A DNA stretch of 64,000 nt from Nocardioides albus (GTDB taxonomy: Bacteria > Actinomycetota > Actinomycetes > Propionibacteriales > Nocardioidaceae), in contig NZ_BMQT01000001.1 in the NCBI RefSeq assembly GCF_014648255.1, positions 496,001-560,000 of the forward strand, written 5' to 3'. This document shows positions 25,110-35,734 of the stretch, piece after piece; positions within the stretch are counted from its first letter, which is position 1; every line of letters begins with the position of its first letter. Position numbers and translations under genes: made by a program. A model generated the notes under the pieces. The model was not told the DNA's origin. It did no database searches and worked only from the letters and a program-made list of their open reading frames with translations.

Positions 25110-25145
25110 CAGCCGCCGACCCACGACGGGTCGGCGGCTGCGTCG
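25110..25145 (+). terminator. lexA terminator
   Basis: CAGCCGCCGACCC pairs with GGGTCGGCGGCTG (13-bp perfect stem, loop ACGAC), followed by CGTCGTTTTC. It lies 22 bp after the lexA stop. Confidence 0.85.
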
Positions 25146-25293
25146 TTTTCACGCAGAGCGGGGCGTACGCCACCGCAACCGGGAGCAACCGCCTCCATCA
25201 CGTCTCGCGGCCCGTTCAGGCGTTTCACCGGTGTAGGGTCGGCCCCCTGCGCTTAGACTGCCCTGGTCTGCCTTCCCGAACGTCTGGTATCTC

Positions 25294-26862
25294 ATGCGAA
25301 ACATTGCCCGCCGGATCACCCGCAAACAACGCTCCCTCGTCCTGATCGCAGGCATGGTCGTAGCGACGTTCGCCGCCACCATGCCCGCAACCGGGTCGAC
25401 CCCTGCGTCGGTGAGGACCGGCGGTGAGGTCAGCGCCGAGGAGCAGGCGACCGCGCAGCCGGTGACGGAGGAGGCGGCTGAAGAGGCGCTCGCCACCGCC
25501 AAGAAGATCAAGCGCAACCAGTCGGTGCGCGGCACTCGACAGGTCGTGCCCGGGCGGCACGTCGCCGGCCGGCCTGACGCGACGATCGCGCTGGCCGACC
25601 TGTGGAACGCCAAGGAAGCCCTGGACGGCTCCAACGAGACGGCCGCGCGCGAGCTGCTCGCCCGCCCCCGCGCCGCCACCCAGACCTGCAGCACCGCGGT
25701 CTGCGTCCACTACACCCCGGGCAAGGGCGGCGACAGGGCCTCCGTGGCGTACGCGACCCAGGTCCGCGACGTCGTCACCAAGGTTCACAACATCTACGTG
25801 AAGGCCGGCTACCGCAAGCCCGCAGCCGACAAGGCGGTCACCCCGGGCAAGGTCGACATCTACCTGGAGAACCTCTACGACGAGGGCTACTACGGCTACT
25901 GCGCGCCCGAGACGAAGGTCTCCAAGACCGCCGCGACCGCTTACTGCGTCCTGGACAACGACTACGCCACCAGCGAGTACGGCTCGTTCAACACACCGAC
26001 CGAGAACCTTCGGGTGACGGCTGCCCACGAGTACTTCCACGCGGTCCAGTTCGCCTACGACGCCGGCGAGGACCGCTGGATGATGGAGTCCACCGCGACC
26101 TGGGTCGAGGACGAGGTCTACGACAGCATCAACGACAACCGGCAGTATCTGGGCTACGGCCAGCTCGAGGACCAGCGCAAGCCGCTGGACAACTCCTACG
26201 CCTCCAACCTCGGCATCTACGGCAACTGGATCTTCTTCCGCTACCTCTCCGAGCGTTTCACCCGGGAGCGCGGCGACCTGCCGGCGGTGGTCCTCGACGT
26301 CTGGAACCGCGCCCCGTCGACCTACTCCACCCTCGCCATCCGCCGGGCGCTCGCGGCCCGAGGCACCACCCTGAAGACTCAGTACGCCCGCTTCGCCGCC
26401 GCCAACCTGGCTCCCTCGAAGAACTACAGCGAGGGCGGCGCCTACTACGCGCCGGTCTACGACGGCCGCACCGCGCTGCCCGCCAAGCGGCAGACGGTCG
26501 ACGGCAAGTTCACCCTCAAGCACCTCACCTACGCCTCCCAGCGCCTGGTCCCGAAGAAGGTCGGCAAGGGCTGGAAGCTGCGGATCAAGGTCGACGTGGC
26601 TCGCCCCAGCGCCAACGCCGCCGTCATCAGCATCTTCCGCACCGACGGCACCCGCGGCGTCTACCACCTCAAGCCCAACAGCAAGGGCATCGCCACCAAG
26701 ACCATCGAGGGCTTCTCCTCCAAGCGGATCCGCAAGGTCGAGGTCACCTTCGCCAACGCGAGCAGCAACTTCAAGTGCGGCCAGGGCACCGCCTTCTCCT
26801 GCCGCGGTGTCGCCTCGCCCGACAAGGCCACCCACCGCTGGTGGGCGAAGACCTACCGCTGA
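25294..26862 (+). CDS. Secreted putative zinc metalloprotease (MXAN_6640-like)
   Basis: A 522-residue protein with a cleavable signal peptide (RSLVLIAGMVVATFAATMPA). A zinc motif H245-EYF-H249 (TAAHEYFHAVQFAYD) and a downstream glutamate-bearing segment, MESTATWVEDEVYDSIND, are the pattern of MXAN_6640-type putative metalloproteases. The C-terminal 120 residues form a beta-rich domain with a late Cys pair. Exported, so it probably acts on extracellular proteins. The ATG at 25294 has no clear ribosome site. It ends just before a perfect 22-bp terminator. Confidence 0.78.
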   Translation: MRNIARRITRKQRSLVLIAGMVVATFAATMPATGSTPASVRTGGEVSAEEQATAQPVTEEAAEEALATAKKIKRNQSVRGTRQVVPGRHVAGRPDATIALADLWNAKEALDGSNETAARELLARPRAATQTCSTAVCVHYTPGKGGDRASVAYATQVRDVVTKVHNIYVKAGYRKPAADKAVTPGKVDIYLENLYDEGYYGYCAPETKVSKTAATAYCVLDNDYATSEYGSFNTPTENLRVTAAHEYFHAVQFAYDAGEDRWMMESTATWVEDEVYDSINDNRQYLGYGQLEDQRKPLDNSYASNLGIYGNWIFFRYLSERFTRERGDLPAVVLDVWNRAPSTYSTLAIRRALAARGTTLKTQYARFAAANLAPSKNYSEGGAYYAPVYDGRTALPAKRQTVDGKFTLKHLTYASQRLVPKKVGKGWKLRIKVDVARPSANAAVISIFRTDGTRGVYHLKPNSKGIATKTIEGFSSKRIRKVEVTFANASSNFKCGQGTAFSCRGVASPDKATHRWWAKTYR

Positions 26863-26868
26863 CGCACG

Positions 26869-26920
26869 AACTCACGCCGAGTCGGCTCGTTCTGACGAGC
26901 CGACTCGGCGTGAGTTTTGT
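26869..26920. terminator. Perfect 22-bp bidirectional terminator
   Basis: Arms 26869-26890 and 26895-26916 are exact complements (core ACTCACGCCGAGTCGGCTCG) with the loop TCTG; TTGTCTGG follows. Located between the convergent metalloprotease and DinG-type genes. Confidence 0.88.
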
Positions 26921-26944
26921 CTGGACGAGCCGATAGCCGCCGGC

Positions 26945-28939
<1,995 letters not shown>

Positions 28940-28949
28940 TCGGGCAACC

Positions 28950-29702
28950 TTAGCCGTGCGCGGGGACAGTCTCCGATCGGCTCTCCGCGATCCGCCGGGC
29001 GACGATCTCCCCGAACTGCATGTGACCCGCGACGGTCAGATGAGTGTTGTCCTCGAGCATGGGCAGCTCCAGGTCGAAGACATTGATGTACGTCACTCCG
29101 TACTCCGCCGCGACCCGTCGCATCATCTTGTTGACGACCCTGATGGCCTTGGCGCGCGAGTTCACCTTGGGGGCGCTGAGCACGATGACCTCGTAGTCCT
29201 TCAGCTTGTCCAGGGTGGCCCGGAAGCCCTTCTCGACCTCGTCGAGATCGCTCTTGGAGTCGTTGATGCCGCCCTCGAGGACGACCAGGTCGGCTCCCTG
29301 GGTGAGCACGTCGGGAACGCGCTCTGGGAAGGAGATCGGGCCGCACCGCTCCATCAGCCCACGCGAGTAGCCGGTGCCCCCGAAGCCGGAGACGCGCACC
29401 TCGCCGTCGAGGTAGCGCGGCCACGACTGGCCGGGGTCGTCCAGCCCGAAGCCGGAGGCCCAGGAGTCACCGATCACGACGATCCGCTCACCGGCCCCCG
29501 TCACCACCGCGGCACGGGCCACCGACTCGGCGGCCAGCCGCGTGCACAGGTCCTGGGTCACCTGCGTCTCGTGGCCCGGCACCTGCCCGGGGAGCGCGCC
29601 GTCCTCCTCGCGGGAACAGCCTGCGAGCGTGGCCACCAGGACAGCACCGGCCAGCGCGCTCACGATCGTCGCGCGCGTCGCCCGGCGTACCTGTCTTCGC
29701 AT
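28950..29702 (-). CDS. SGNH/GDSL-family hydrolase lipoprotein
   Basis: A 250-residue exported protein. The basic start MRRQVRRATRATIVS is followed by a hydrophobic stretch ending in the lipobox LAGC. The SGNH blocks are VVIGDSWASGFG (nucleophile Ser in GDSW), FGGTGYSRG, VVLEGGINDSK, and the late DNTHLTVAGH with the catalytic Asp/His. Likely an esterase acting on cell-envelope glycans or lipids; the substrate is unknown. The ATG at 29702 or an earlier one at 29717 could be used. It ends 10 bp before the dinG start on the same strand. Confidence 0.85.
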   Translation of the reverse strand: MRRQVRRATRATIVSALAGAVLVATLAGCSREEDGALPGQVPGHETQVTQDLCTRLAAESVARAAVVTGAGERIVVIGDSWASGFGLDDPGQSWPRYLDGEVRVSGFGGTGYSRGLMERCGPISFPERVPDVLTQGADLVVLEGGINDSKSDLDEVEKGFRATLDKLKDYEVIVLSAPKVNSRAKAIRVVNKMMRRVAAEYGVTYINVFDLELPMLEDNTHLTVAGHMQFGEIVARRIAESRSETVPAHG

Positions 29703-29816
29703 CCGTGCCCTCCCCAACGACCGATCGTCCCAAGTGTGCGGGACGAGCCTGGCATCGCCAACGTCGAAACGCCGATACCGCCGCTGGATCAGCGGCCTGA
29801 GGTCAGCGGTCTGAGG

Positions 29817-31331
29817 TCACGCAGAATATGCGGCCAGCTCGCCGGCCAGGTCCGCGTTGGCACGGCCCTTGACGACGGTGCCTTCGGCGGTGTGCTCGAG
29901 GTGGTCGATCTCACCGTGCTGATGGATCCGGTTGACCAGGTCACCTCGCTCGTAGGGAACCAGCGCGGAGAACTCCACGCCCGGCCTCGGGAGGTCGGTC
30001 TCGACGGCCTTGATGGCCGCGTCGATACCTTCGCCGGTCTTGGCCGAGACCGCGACCGAGTGCGGCTCGGCCCGCTGCAGTCTGGCGATCACGAGCGGGT
30101 CGGCGATGTCGGCCTTGTTGATCACGACGAGCTCGGGCACCTCGCTGGCACCGATCTCGGCGAACACCTCACGCACCGCGGCCAGCTGACCCTCGGGGTC
30201 GGGGTGGGAGCCGTCGACGACGTGCACGACCAGATCGGCGTCGGCGACCTCCTCCAGCGTCGAGCGGAAGGCCTCGACGAGCTGGTGGGGCAGGTGGCGC
30301 ACGAACCCGACGGTGTCGGACATCGTGTAGACCCGGCCGTCGTCGGTAGTCGTCTTGCGCGTGGTCGGGTCCAGGGTCGCGAAGAGAGCGTCCTCGACGA
30401 GCACGCCGGCGCCGGTGAGCCGGTTGAGCAGCGACGACTTGCCGGCGTTGGTGTAGCCGGCGATCGCGACCGCCGGGATGTGGTGGCGCTTGCGGTCGGC
30501 ACGCTTGGTGTCGCGGGTGCCCTTCATCGCCTTCAGCTCACGGTTGAGCTTGGCGATCTTGGTGTTGATCCGACGGCGGTCGGTCTCGATCTTCGTCTCA
30601 CCGGGACCACGTCCACCGATACCGGCACCACCGGCGACCCGGCCACCGGCCTGGCGCGACAGGTTGCCACCCCAGCCACGAAGCCGCTGCTTCATGTAGC
30701 TGAGCTGGGCGAGCTCCACCTGCGTCTGCCCCTCACGCGACTTGGCGTGCTGAGCGAAGATGTCGAGGATCAGCGCGGTGCGGTCGACGACCTTGACCCC
30801 GGTGCGGTCCTCGAGGTTTCGCAGCTGGCTCGGCGCCAGCTCGCCGTCGGCGATCACGGTGTCGGCGCCGGTCGCGGCGACGATCTCCTTGAGCGCCTCG
30901 ACCTTGCCGCGTCCGATGTACGTCGCGGGGTCCGGCGCCTGGCGACGCTGGTAGATCGCCTCGAGCACCTCCGAGCCGGCCGTCTCGGCGAGCAGTGCGA
31001 GCTCGGCCAGGGAGTTCTCGGCGTCGGTCTGGGTGCCACCGGCCCACACGCCCACGAGCACCACTCGCTCCAGCCGCAGCTGGCGGTATTCGACCTCGGT
31101 GATGTCCTCGAGCTCGGTGCGCAGGCTGGCGACTCGCTTGAGCGCGTGCCGCTCGGCGAGCTCCATGGCACCGACGGTCGGGTCGATGTCCTCGGGATCC
31201 TCGTCGGCGCTGTACCCATACTCTTCGGCGCTCTCGAAGCCATCCGCATCGGGCTCGGTGTCGAGCGCGTCCCAGTCCTCGGTGGCCTCGAGCTCGTCAG
31301 CGAGTGAAAAATCGTGTGCGTTGTTCGTCAT
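29817..31331 (-). CDS. hflX: GTPase HflX
   Basis: A 504-residue GTPase with an acidic N-terminal extension (about 60 residues, rich in Asp/Glu). The HflX domain is VVLVGVWAGGTQTDAENSLA with ATYIGRGKVEALKEIV. The glycine-rich linker GWGGNLSRQAGGRVAGGAGI precedes the G domain: G1 AGYTNAGKSSLLNRL, G3 DTVGFVRHLP, G4 VINKAD. HflX binds the 50S subunit and rescues stalled or heat-damaged ribosomes. In many actinobacteria it lies near miaA/miaB/dapF, which are present here at 34-41 kb. The ATG at 31331 begins the acidic region; an upstream in-frame ATG at 31394 is less likely. Confidence 0.96.
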   Translation of the reverse strand: MTNNAHDFSLADELEATEDWDALDTEPDADGFESAEEYGYSADEDPEDIDPTVGAMELAERHALKRVASLRTELEDITEVEYRQLRLERVVLVGVWAGGTQTDAENSLAELALLAETAGSEVLEAIYQRRQAPDPATYIGRGKVEALKEIVAATGADTVIADGELAPSQLRNLEDRTGVKVVDRTALILDIFAQHAKSREGQTQVELAQLSYMKQRLRGWGGNLSRQAGGRVAGGAGIGGRGPGETKIETDRRRINTKIAKLNRELKAMKGTRDTKRADRKRHHIPAVAIAGYTNAGKSSLLNRLTGAGVLVEDALFATLDPTTRKTTTDDGRVYTMSDTVGFVRHLPHQLVEAFRSTLEEVADADLVVHVVDGSHPDPEGQLAAVREVFAEIGASEVPELVVINKADIADPLVIARLQRAEPHSVAVSAKTGEGIDAAIKAVETDLPRPGVEFSALVPYERGDLVNRIHQHGEIDHLEHTAEGTVVKGRANADLAGELAAYSA

Positions 31332-31403
31332 ATACCAACAAGGATACGGCGCCACACCACCCGGGGGACAATGCTTATCTGAAGGCTTGTCCAAGAGCGC
31401 GCC

Positions 31404-33035
31404 TCAGCGCTGCCCGAGGGCCTCTCGAAGGACGTTCTCCACGTCTTCCGGGCGCTCTGCGACGTACGCAGCCCCACCGGTCGCATCCGCGATCGCCTGC
31501 AGCGCGCCCATGTCGGCGTCGGCGGTGATCCCGACGCCCAGCACCCGGACCGGCCGCCGTGGGTCGGAGGCGGCCTCGAGCTGACGCAGGAGCTCGTCGA
31601 GGTCCAGCGATTCGGGGTCGTCGTTGGTGCCGTCGGTGAAGATCAGCACGCTGTTGGAGGCGAGCGGGTCATAGGAGGCGACCGCGGCCTGGTAGGCGGC
31701 GAGCGCGCTGTCGTGCAGGGCGGTGCCGCCGCCGGTGCGCCCGGTGAGACCGGAGATCTCCTCGGTCAGCTGCGTGCGCTGGCCCTTCGCAACCAGCTGG
31801 CGGGTCGGGACGAGCACGGCGTGGTCGCCGTCGAGCTCGCCCTCGGTCTTCTCGGAGAAGGCCCACAGCCCGAGCGCGGCGCCGCCCGGCAGGACCTCGA
31901 GGGCCTCGGACACCGCCGCCTGGGTGACCTGGAGGCGTGTCGTCGCGCTGTCGGGAGCAGCCGGCCAGGCCATCGACCCGGATACGTCCACGACCGCGAT
32001 CGTTCGGGTGGGCAGCAGCTTGGCGCTCCAGTCCGAGGCGGCCTTGTCTACGACGGCGGGCTCGACCCGGGTGAACGCACCGACGTTGGGAGACGGCTTG
32101 CCGGCGCCGGCGGTGCGGAACCCGGCCTGCGTCAGCGCGGTGTCGGCGGCCCCGCTGTCGAGCACCCGCGCGAAGGCGGTGATCGTGGAGGCGATCGCGT
32201 TGCGACGCGAGGAGTCGGCGGTGATCAGGACCGGGTAGTCGAGCACCACCGTGCCCTCCTTCGGCGCACTGGCCTTCAGCATCGGCGCGTACGTCGACCA
32301 CTGCTGCTCGCTGGTCGCAGTCACTCCGCTCATCACGGTCTGCAGCTCTGCCAGGCGCGCGGTGTCGGTCGGCGCGATGCCCTCTTCGCCGGAGGCGATC
32401 CTTGCGGCGTACGGTTCCAGCTTGGTCTCGCGCTCAGGTTTCCCCTGGCTGGCGACGACCGTACCGAGCGCGCTCAGCATCCGCTGCGGATCGCCCATCA
32501 GCAGGTCGTCCTCGGCGAAGGCCTCGGCGTAGGAGGTGCGGGCGAGCCCGTCACCGGAGACGAGCACGACCGGGGAGGAGGCCATCGAGGCCCGCAGCGT
32601 GACCGGCTCGACGGCCGGCTTGATGCGCTCCAGCCAGAGCGAGGAGTCCGGGATCCACACGTCGGGCAGATCACCGCCGACCGCCATCGGCTGGAGGACC
32701 TGGTCGGCCTTCGTCGCCTGCACCTCGATCTGACCGCAGCCGGCGTCCTCGAGGATGTCACCAACGACTGTTTCCGCCTCGGGAGCCACCGCGACCGTCA
32801 TCGGCGGGCCCAGACAGGTCCGGCTGACGCTGGTGGCCGGCTTGCCGTTGGCGACCAGCGCCGTCGCGACCAGGCACGCCGCCAGAACGCCCGCTGCCAC
32901 CGCGATCACGCCGATGGTCTCCCGGGTGAGCAGCAGCTTTCGCTCGGGCTCGGTCGGCGCCGCCTGCTCGGCGGGCTCCTCGGACTCGATGATCGCGAGC
33001 GCCTTCGACGTACTGGTGTCCGCCTTATCGGACAT
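31404..33035 (-). CDS. Membrane protein with substrate-binding-like and von Willebrand A domains
   Basis: A 543-residue protein. The cytoplasmic tail (1-40) is acidic, with one transmembrane helix at about 41-62. Residues 75-320 look like an extracellular solute-binding fold (DVWIPDSSLWLERIKPAVEP, VLDYPVLITADSS). A VWA domain follows from 343 with an intact MIDAS, D350-V-S352-G-S354, and the TGGGTALHD and IFTDGTNDDPES loops. It probably binds an extracellular ligand or partner in a metal-dependent manner. Stand-alone, between hflX and an SDR gene on the same strand. Confidence 0.85.
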   Translation of the reverse strand: MSDKADTSTSKALAIIESEEPAEQAAPTEPERKLLLTRETIGVIAVAAGVLAACLVATALVANGKPATSVSRTCLGPPMTVAVAPEAETVVGDILEDAGCGQIEVQATKADQVLQPMAVGGDLPDVWIPDSSLWLERIKPAVEPVTLRASMASSPVVLVSGDGLARTSYAEAFAEDDLLMGDPQRMLSALGTVVASQGKPERETKLEPYAARIASGEEGIAPTDTARLAELQTVMSGVTATSEQQWSTYAPMLKASAPKEGTVVLDYPVLITADSSRRNAIASTITAFARVLDSGAADTALTQAGFRTAGAGKPSPNVGAFTRVEPAVVDKAASDWSAKLLPTRTIAVVDVSGSMAWPAAPDSATTRLQVTQAAVSEALEVLPGGAALGLWAFSEKTEGELDGDHAVLVPTRQLVAKGQRTQLTEEISGLTGRTGGGTALHDSALAAYQAAVASYDPLASNSVLIFTDGTNDDPESLDLDELLRQLEAASDPRRPVRVLGVGITADADMGALQAIADATGGAAYVAERPEDVENVLREALGQR

Positions 33036-33163
33036 GCGAACTCTCCTGGCTCCGACGTCCGCGGAGCGGTCTGGGCTGTCCGCGGCTGGCGCACACATTA
33101 GCGGTGCGCCAGCCGTCGGGGTACTCCTTGCGTCCGGTGGGATCTGGGTTCAGTCCCGTCCGG

Positions 33164-33940
33164 TCACTTCGGTGGCATCCGGATGCCGCCGTCGACGCGG
33201 ATCGTCTCACCGTTCATGTAGTCGTTGGTCAGGCACTCCACGACCATGCTCGCCAACTCCTCGGGTACGCCGAGGCGGTGCGGGAACAGCACGCTCTCGC
33301 CGAGCTTGGCCTTGAACGCCTCGGACTCCGGGCCCTCCCCGTAGATCGGGGTGTCGATCAGGCCGGGGGCGACGGTGTTGACCCGGATCCCGACCGCGGC
33401 GAGGTCGCGCGCGAGCGGGAGGGTGAGGCCGACGACGCCCCCCTTGGACGAGGAGTAGGAGACCTGTCCGATCTGGCCGTCGAAGGCGGCCACGCTGGCC
33501 AGGTTGACGATCGCGCCACGCTGGCCGTTGGCGTCCGGCTCGTTGCGGCTGATGTACGTCGCAGCCTGGCGGCACATGTCGAAGGTGCCGATCAGGTTGA
33601 TCGCGATGACCTTCTTGTACGCATCCAGGTCGTGCGCCGACCCGATCTCACCGTCGCGCCCGATGGTGCGCTGTGCCCAGCCGATCCCGGCCGAGTTGAC
33701 CACCGCCTTCAGCGGGGCGATCTCCACGGCCCGCTCCACGGCGTTGGTGATCTGGTCGGTGTCGGTGACATCGACGGGCACGAACAGCCCCTTGATCTCC
33801 TCCGCCAGGGCCTCGCCCTTGTCCTTCTGCATGTCTGCGACGATCACCGTCGCACCCTTGGCCGCCAGCGCCCGGGCCGTCGCCGCCCCGATCCCGCTGG
33901 CCGCACCCGTCACGATCGCTGTGCTATCAGTCAACTCCAT
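33164..33940 (-). CDS. Short-chain dehydrogenase/reductase (HSD10-like)
   Basis: A 258-residue classical SDR. The cofactor motif is TGAASGIG at 11-18 with D46-class adenine strand (VIVADMQKD), consistent with NAD preference. NSAGIG covers the NAG-like region, and the catalytic Ser and YxxxK are in NLASVAAFDGQIGQVSYSSSK. Similarity to type II 3-hydroxyacyl-CoA dehydrogenase suggests a beta-oxidation or lipid role; the substrate is not proven. The ATG at 33940 starts at MELTDSTAIV. A 21-bp repeat array begins 53 bp upstream. Confidence 0.88.
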   Translation of the reverse strand: MELTDSTAIVTGAASGIGAATARALAAKGATVIVADMQKDKGEALAEEIKGLFVPVDVTDTDQITNAVERAVEIAPLKAVVNSAGIGWAQRTIGRDGEIGSAHDLDAYKKVIAINLIGTFDMCRQAATYISRNEPDANGQRGAIVNLASVAAFDGQIGQVSYSSSKGGVVGLTLPLARDLAAVGIRVNTVAPGLIDTPIYGEGPESEAFKAKLGESVLFPHRLGVPEELASMVVECLTNDYMNGETIRVDGGIRMPPK

Positions 33941-33992
33941 GGGCAGCACCCTAGACGTGACTGCCCTCACTGAGGTGAATACCCGCTAACCA

Positions 33993-34198
33993 TCTCGCCG
34001 AGAGGTCACTCGCGTCGGCCGAGACGTCAGTCGCGCTGGCCGAGACGTCAGTCGCGCTGGCCGAGACGTCAGTCGCGCTGGCCGAGACGTCAGTCGCGCT
34101 GGCCGAGGCGTCACGTACGTCGGCCGAGACGTCACCGGATGACGTCTCGGCCGACCGGAGCGACGTCTCGGCCGACCTGCCTGACGCTTCGGCAGGGC
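33993..34198. repeat. 21-bp repeat array A (7 direct, 3 inverted units)
   Basis: Direct units have the core GGCCGAGACGTCA, with the GAGACGTCA element starting at 33999, 34020, 34041, 34062, 34083, 34104 and 34125, exactly 21 bp apart. Inverted units (TGACGTCTCGG) start at 34139, 34160 and 34181, also 21 bp apart. Spacers of 5-8 bp vary (GTCGCGC, CGTACGT, CCGGATG). The inverted run ends 4 bp from the dapF stop codon. The two runs can fold into a long hairpin. Confidence 0.9.
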
Positions 34199-34201
34199 GG
34201 G

Positions 34202-35053
34202 TCAGAGGGTGGTGGTGCCTTCGGCGACCAGGACCGCAGGCCCGGTGAGGAGGATGCGGTCGTCGGTCGTCCAGGTCACGTGGAGGGTGCCGCCGGGGAC
34301 GTCGACGCGGTACGTCACGTCAGCATCGCGCGCGACGCCGAGACCGTCCGCCTCGGCGGCGGCGACCATCACCGCGCAGGCGCCGGTGCCGCAGGAGCGG
34401 GTCTCGCCCGCGCCCCGCTCGAAGACCCGCATGGCGACGTGGCGGTCGGCCACGCGTACGAAGAACTCGACGTTGACCCCGTGGGGATAGACCGCCTCGT
34501 CGAAGATCGGTGACTCGTAGAGGTCGCCGACCGGGCCGTGGGGGTCGATCGACTCGACCTCGGCGGCGGCGTGCGGGTTGCCCATGTCGACGTTGCAGGC
34601 CGACCAGAAGTGGTGGGCGACGGAGACCTGGGTCGACCCGAGCAGCTTCGGCGAGCCCAGGTCGGCGGTCCATACGTCACCGGACGCGCGCAGCGTCTTG
34701 TCGCCCGCACGGGTGGCGAAGGTGACGACGTCGCCGGCGAGCCCGGCCGTGCGCAAGTACTCCGCGAACACCCGGGTGCCGTTGCCGCACATCTCCGCCA
34801 CGGTGCCGTCGGCGTTGCGGTAGTCCATGAACCACTCGGCGTCGCTGACCGGACGGTCCTCGCCGGCGTAGGCGGCGGTCCGGATCACCCGCAGGATCCC
34901 GTCCGCCCCGATGCCGGCCCGCCGGTCGCACAGGGCGCGGACCCGATCGGCCATCGCCCCGTCCGACAGCATCCCGTGCACCGACCCGTCGAGGTCCGGC
35001 AGCAGCACGAAGTCGTTCTCCGTGCCGTGCCCCTTCACATACGGGTAGGTCAT
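34202..35053 (-). CDS. dapF: Diaminopimelate epimerase
   Basis: A 283-residue enzyme converting LL- to meso-diaminopimelate for lysine and peptidoglycan. Catalytic cysteines are Cys89 in AEMCGNGTRVFAEYLR and the second in ETRSCGTGACAVMVAA. The N-terminal KGHGTENDFVLLPD is typical. The ATG at 35053 shares its last A with the TGA of the upstream PPOX gene (TGATG), so translation is coupled. It ends next to repeat array A. Confidence 0.97.
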   Translation of the reverse strand: MTYPYVKGHGTENDFVLLPDLDGSVHGMLSDGAMADRVRALCDRRAGIGADGILRVIRTAAYAGEDRPVSDAEWFMDYRNADGTVAEMCGNGTRVFAEYLRTAGLAGDVVTFATRAGDKTLRASGDVWTADLGSPKLLGSTQVSVAHHFWSACNVDMGNPHAAAEVESIDPHGPVGDLYESPIFDEAVYPHGVNVEFFVRVADRHVAMRVFERGAGETRSCGTGACAVMVAAAEADGLGVARDADVTYRVDVPGGTLHVTWTTDDRILLTGPAVLVAEGTTTL

Positions 35054-35682
35054 CAGTAGAGGAACTTCGAGTAGGTGTCGGTGCGGTAGTAGTCCTCCAT
35101 CTCCGCCAGCGTACGCGGGTCGTTCTCGACCTGCTTGGCGATGACGGCCCGCTTGGGGAGGTGGCCGGGGTCCCAGGTCTCCGGGTCCCACAGGCCCGAG
35201 CGCAGGAAGGCCTTCGCGCAGTGGAAGTAGATGTCGTCGATGTCGACCACCAGGGCGAGGATCGGCCGCTTGCCCTTGACAACCATCTCGTCGAAGAACG
35301 GCGCGTCGGAGACCAGTCGCGCGCGCCCGTTGATGCGCAGCGTGTCGCCACGGCCCGGGATCAGGAAGTTGAGCCCGACGTGCGGGTTCACGAGTACGTT
35401 GCGGTAGCCGTCGACGCGCTTGTTGCCCGGACGCTCCGCGATCGCGATCGTCTTGTCGTCGATGACGTGCACCAACGACCCGGCCGGGTCCCCCTTGGGC
35501 GAGGCGTCGCAGTTCCCGGACTCGTCCGAGGTCGCGACCACGCAGAACGGCGTCGCCGCGAGCCACTCCCGGTCGATGTCGAGCAGCGCCGGCCGCCCCT
35601 TGTTGACGGCCCGCTCGTGCGGGGTGCCGACCAGGTCGACGAGCTGCTCGAGGGTGCTGATCTCAGTCCAGGTAGGGGTCAC
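35053..35682 (-). CDS. FMN-binding PPOX-type flavoprotein (MSMEG_1061-like)
   Basis: A 209-residue protein with the pyridoxamine 5'-phosphate oxidase split-barrel fold. VVATSDESGNCDASPKGDPA and the flavin segment ERPGNKRVDGYRNVLVNPHV are diagnostic, with FLIPGRGDTLRINGRARLVS following. Members are FMN-dependent and of unknown substrate. It is first in an apparent two-gene operon with dapF (1-base overlap) without an obvious metabolic link. Confidence 0.87.
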   Translation of the reverse strand: MTPTWTEISTLEQLVDLVGTPHERAVNKGRPALLDIDREWLAATPFCVVATSDESGNCDASPKGDPAGSLVHVIDDKTIAIAERPGNKRVDGYRNVLVNPHVGLNFLIPGRGDTLRINGRARLVSDAPFFDEMVVKGKRPILALVVDIDDIYFHCAKAFLRSGLWDPETWDPGHLPKRAVIAKQVENDPRTLAEMEDYYRTDTYSKFLY

Positions 35683-35734
35683 CGCCCCAGGGTACGAGGC
35701 CCCGGCACGGGCGCCGAATCAATTCCGCGGCTGC

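Noticed and set aside
33993..34198. CRISPR array
   Set aside because: The unit is only 21 bp, spacers are 5-8 bp and partly repeated, half of the units are inverted, and no cas gene is present.
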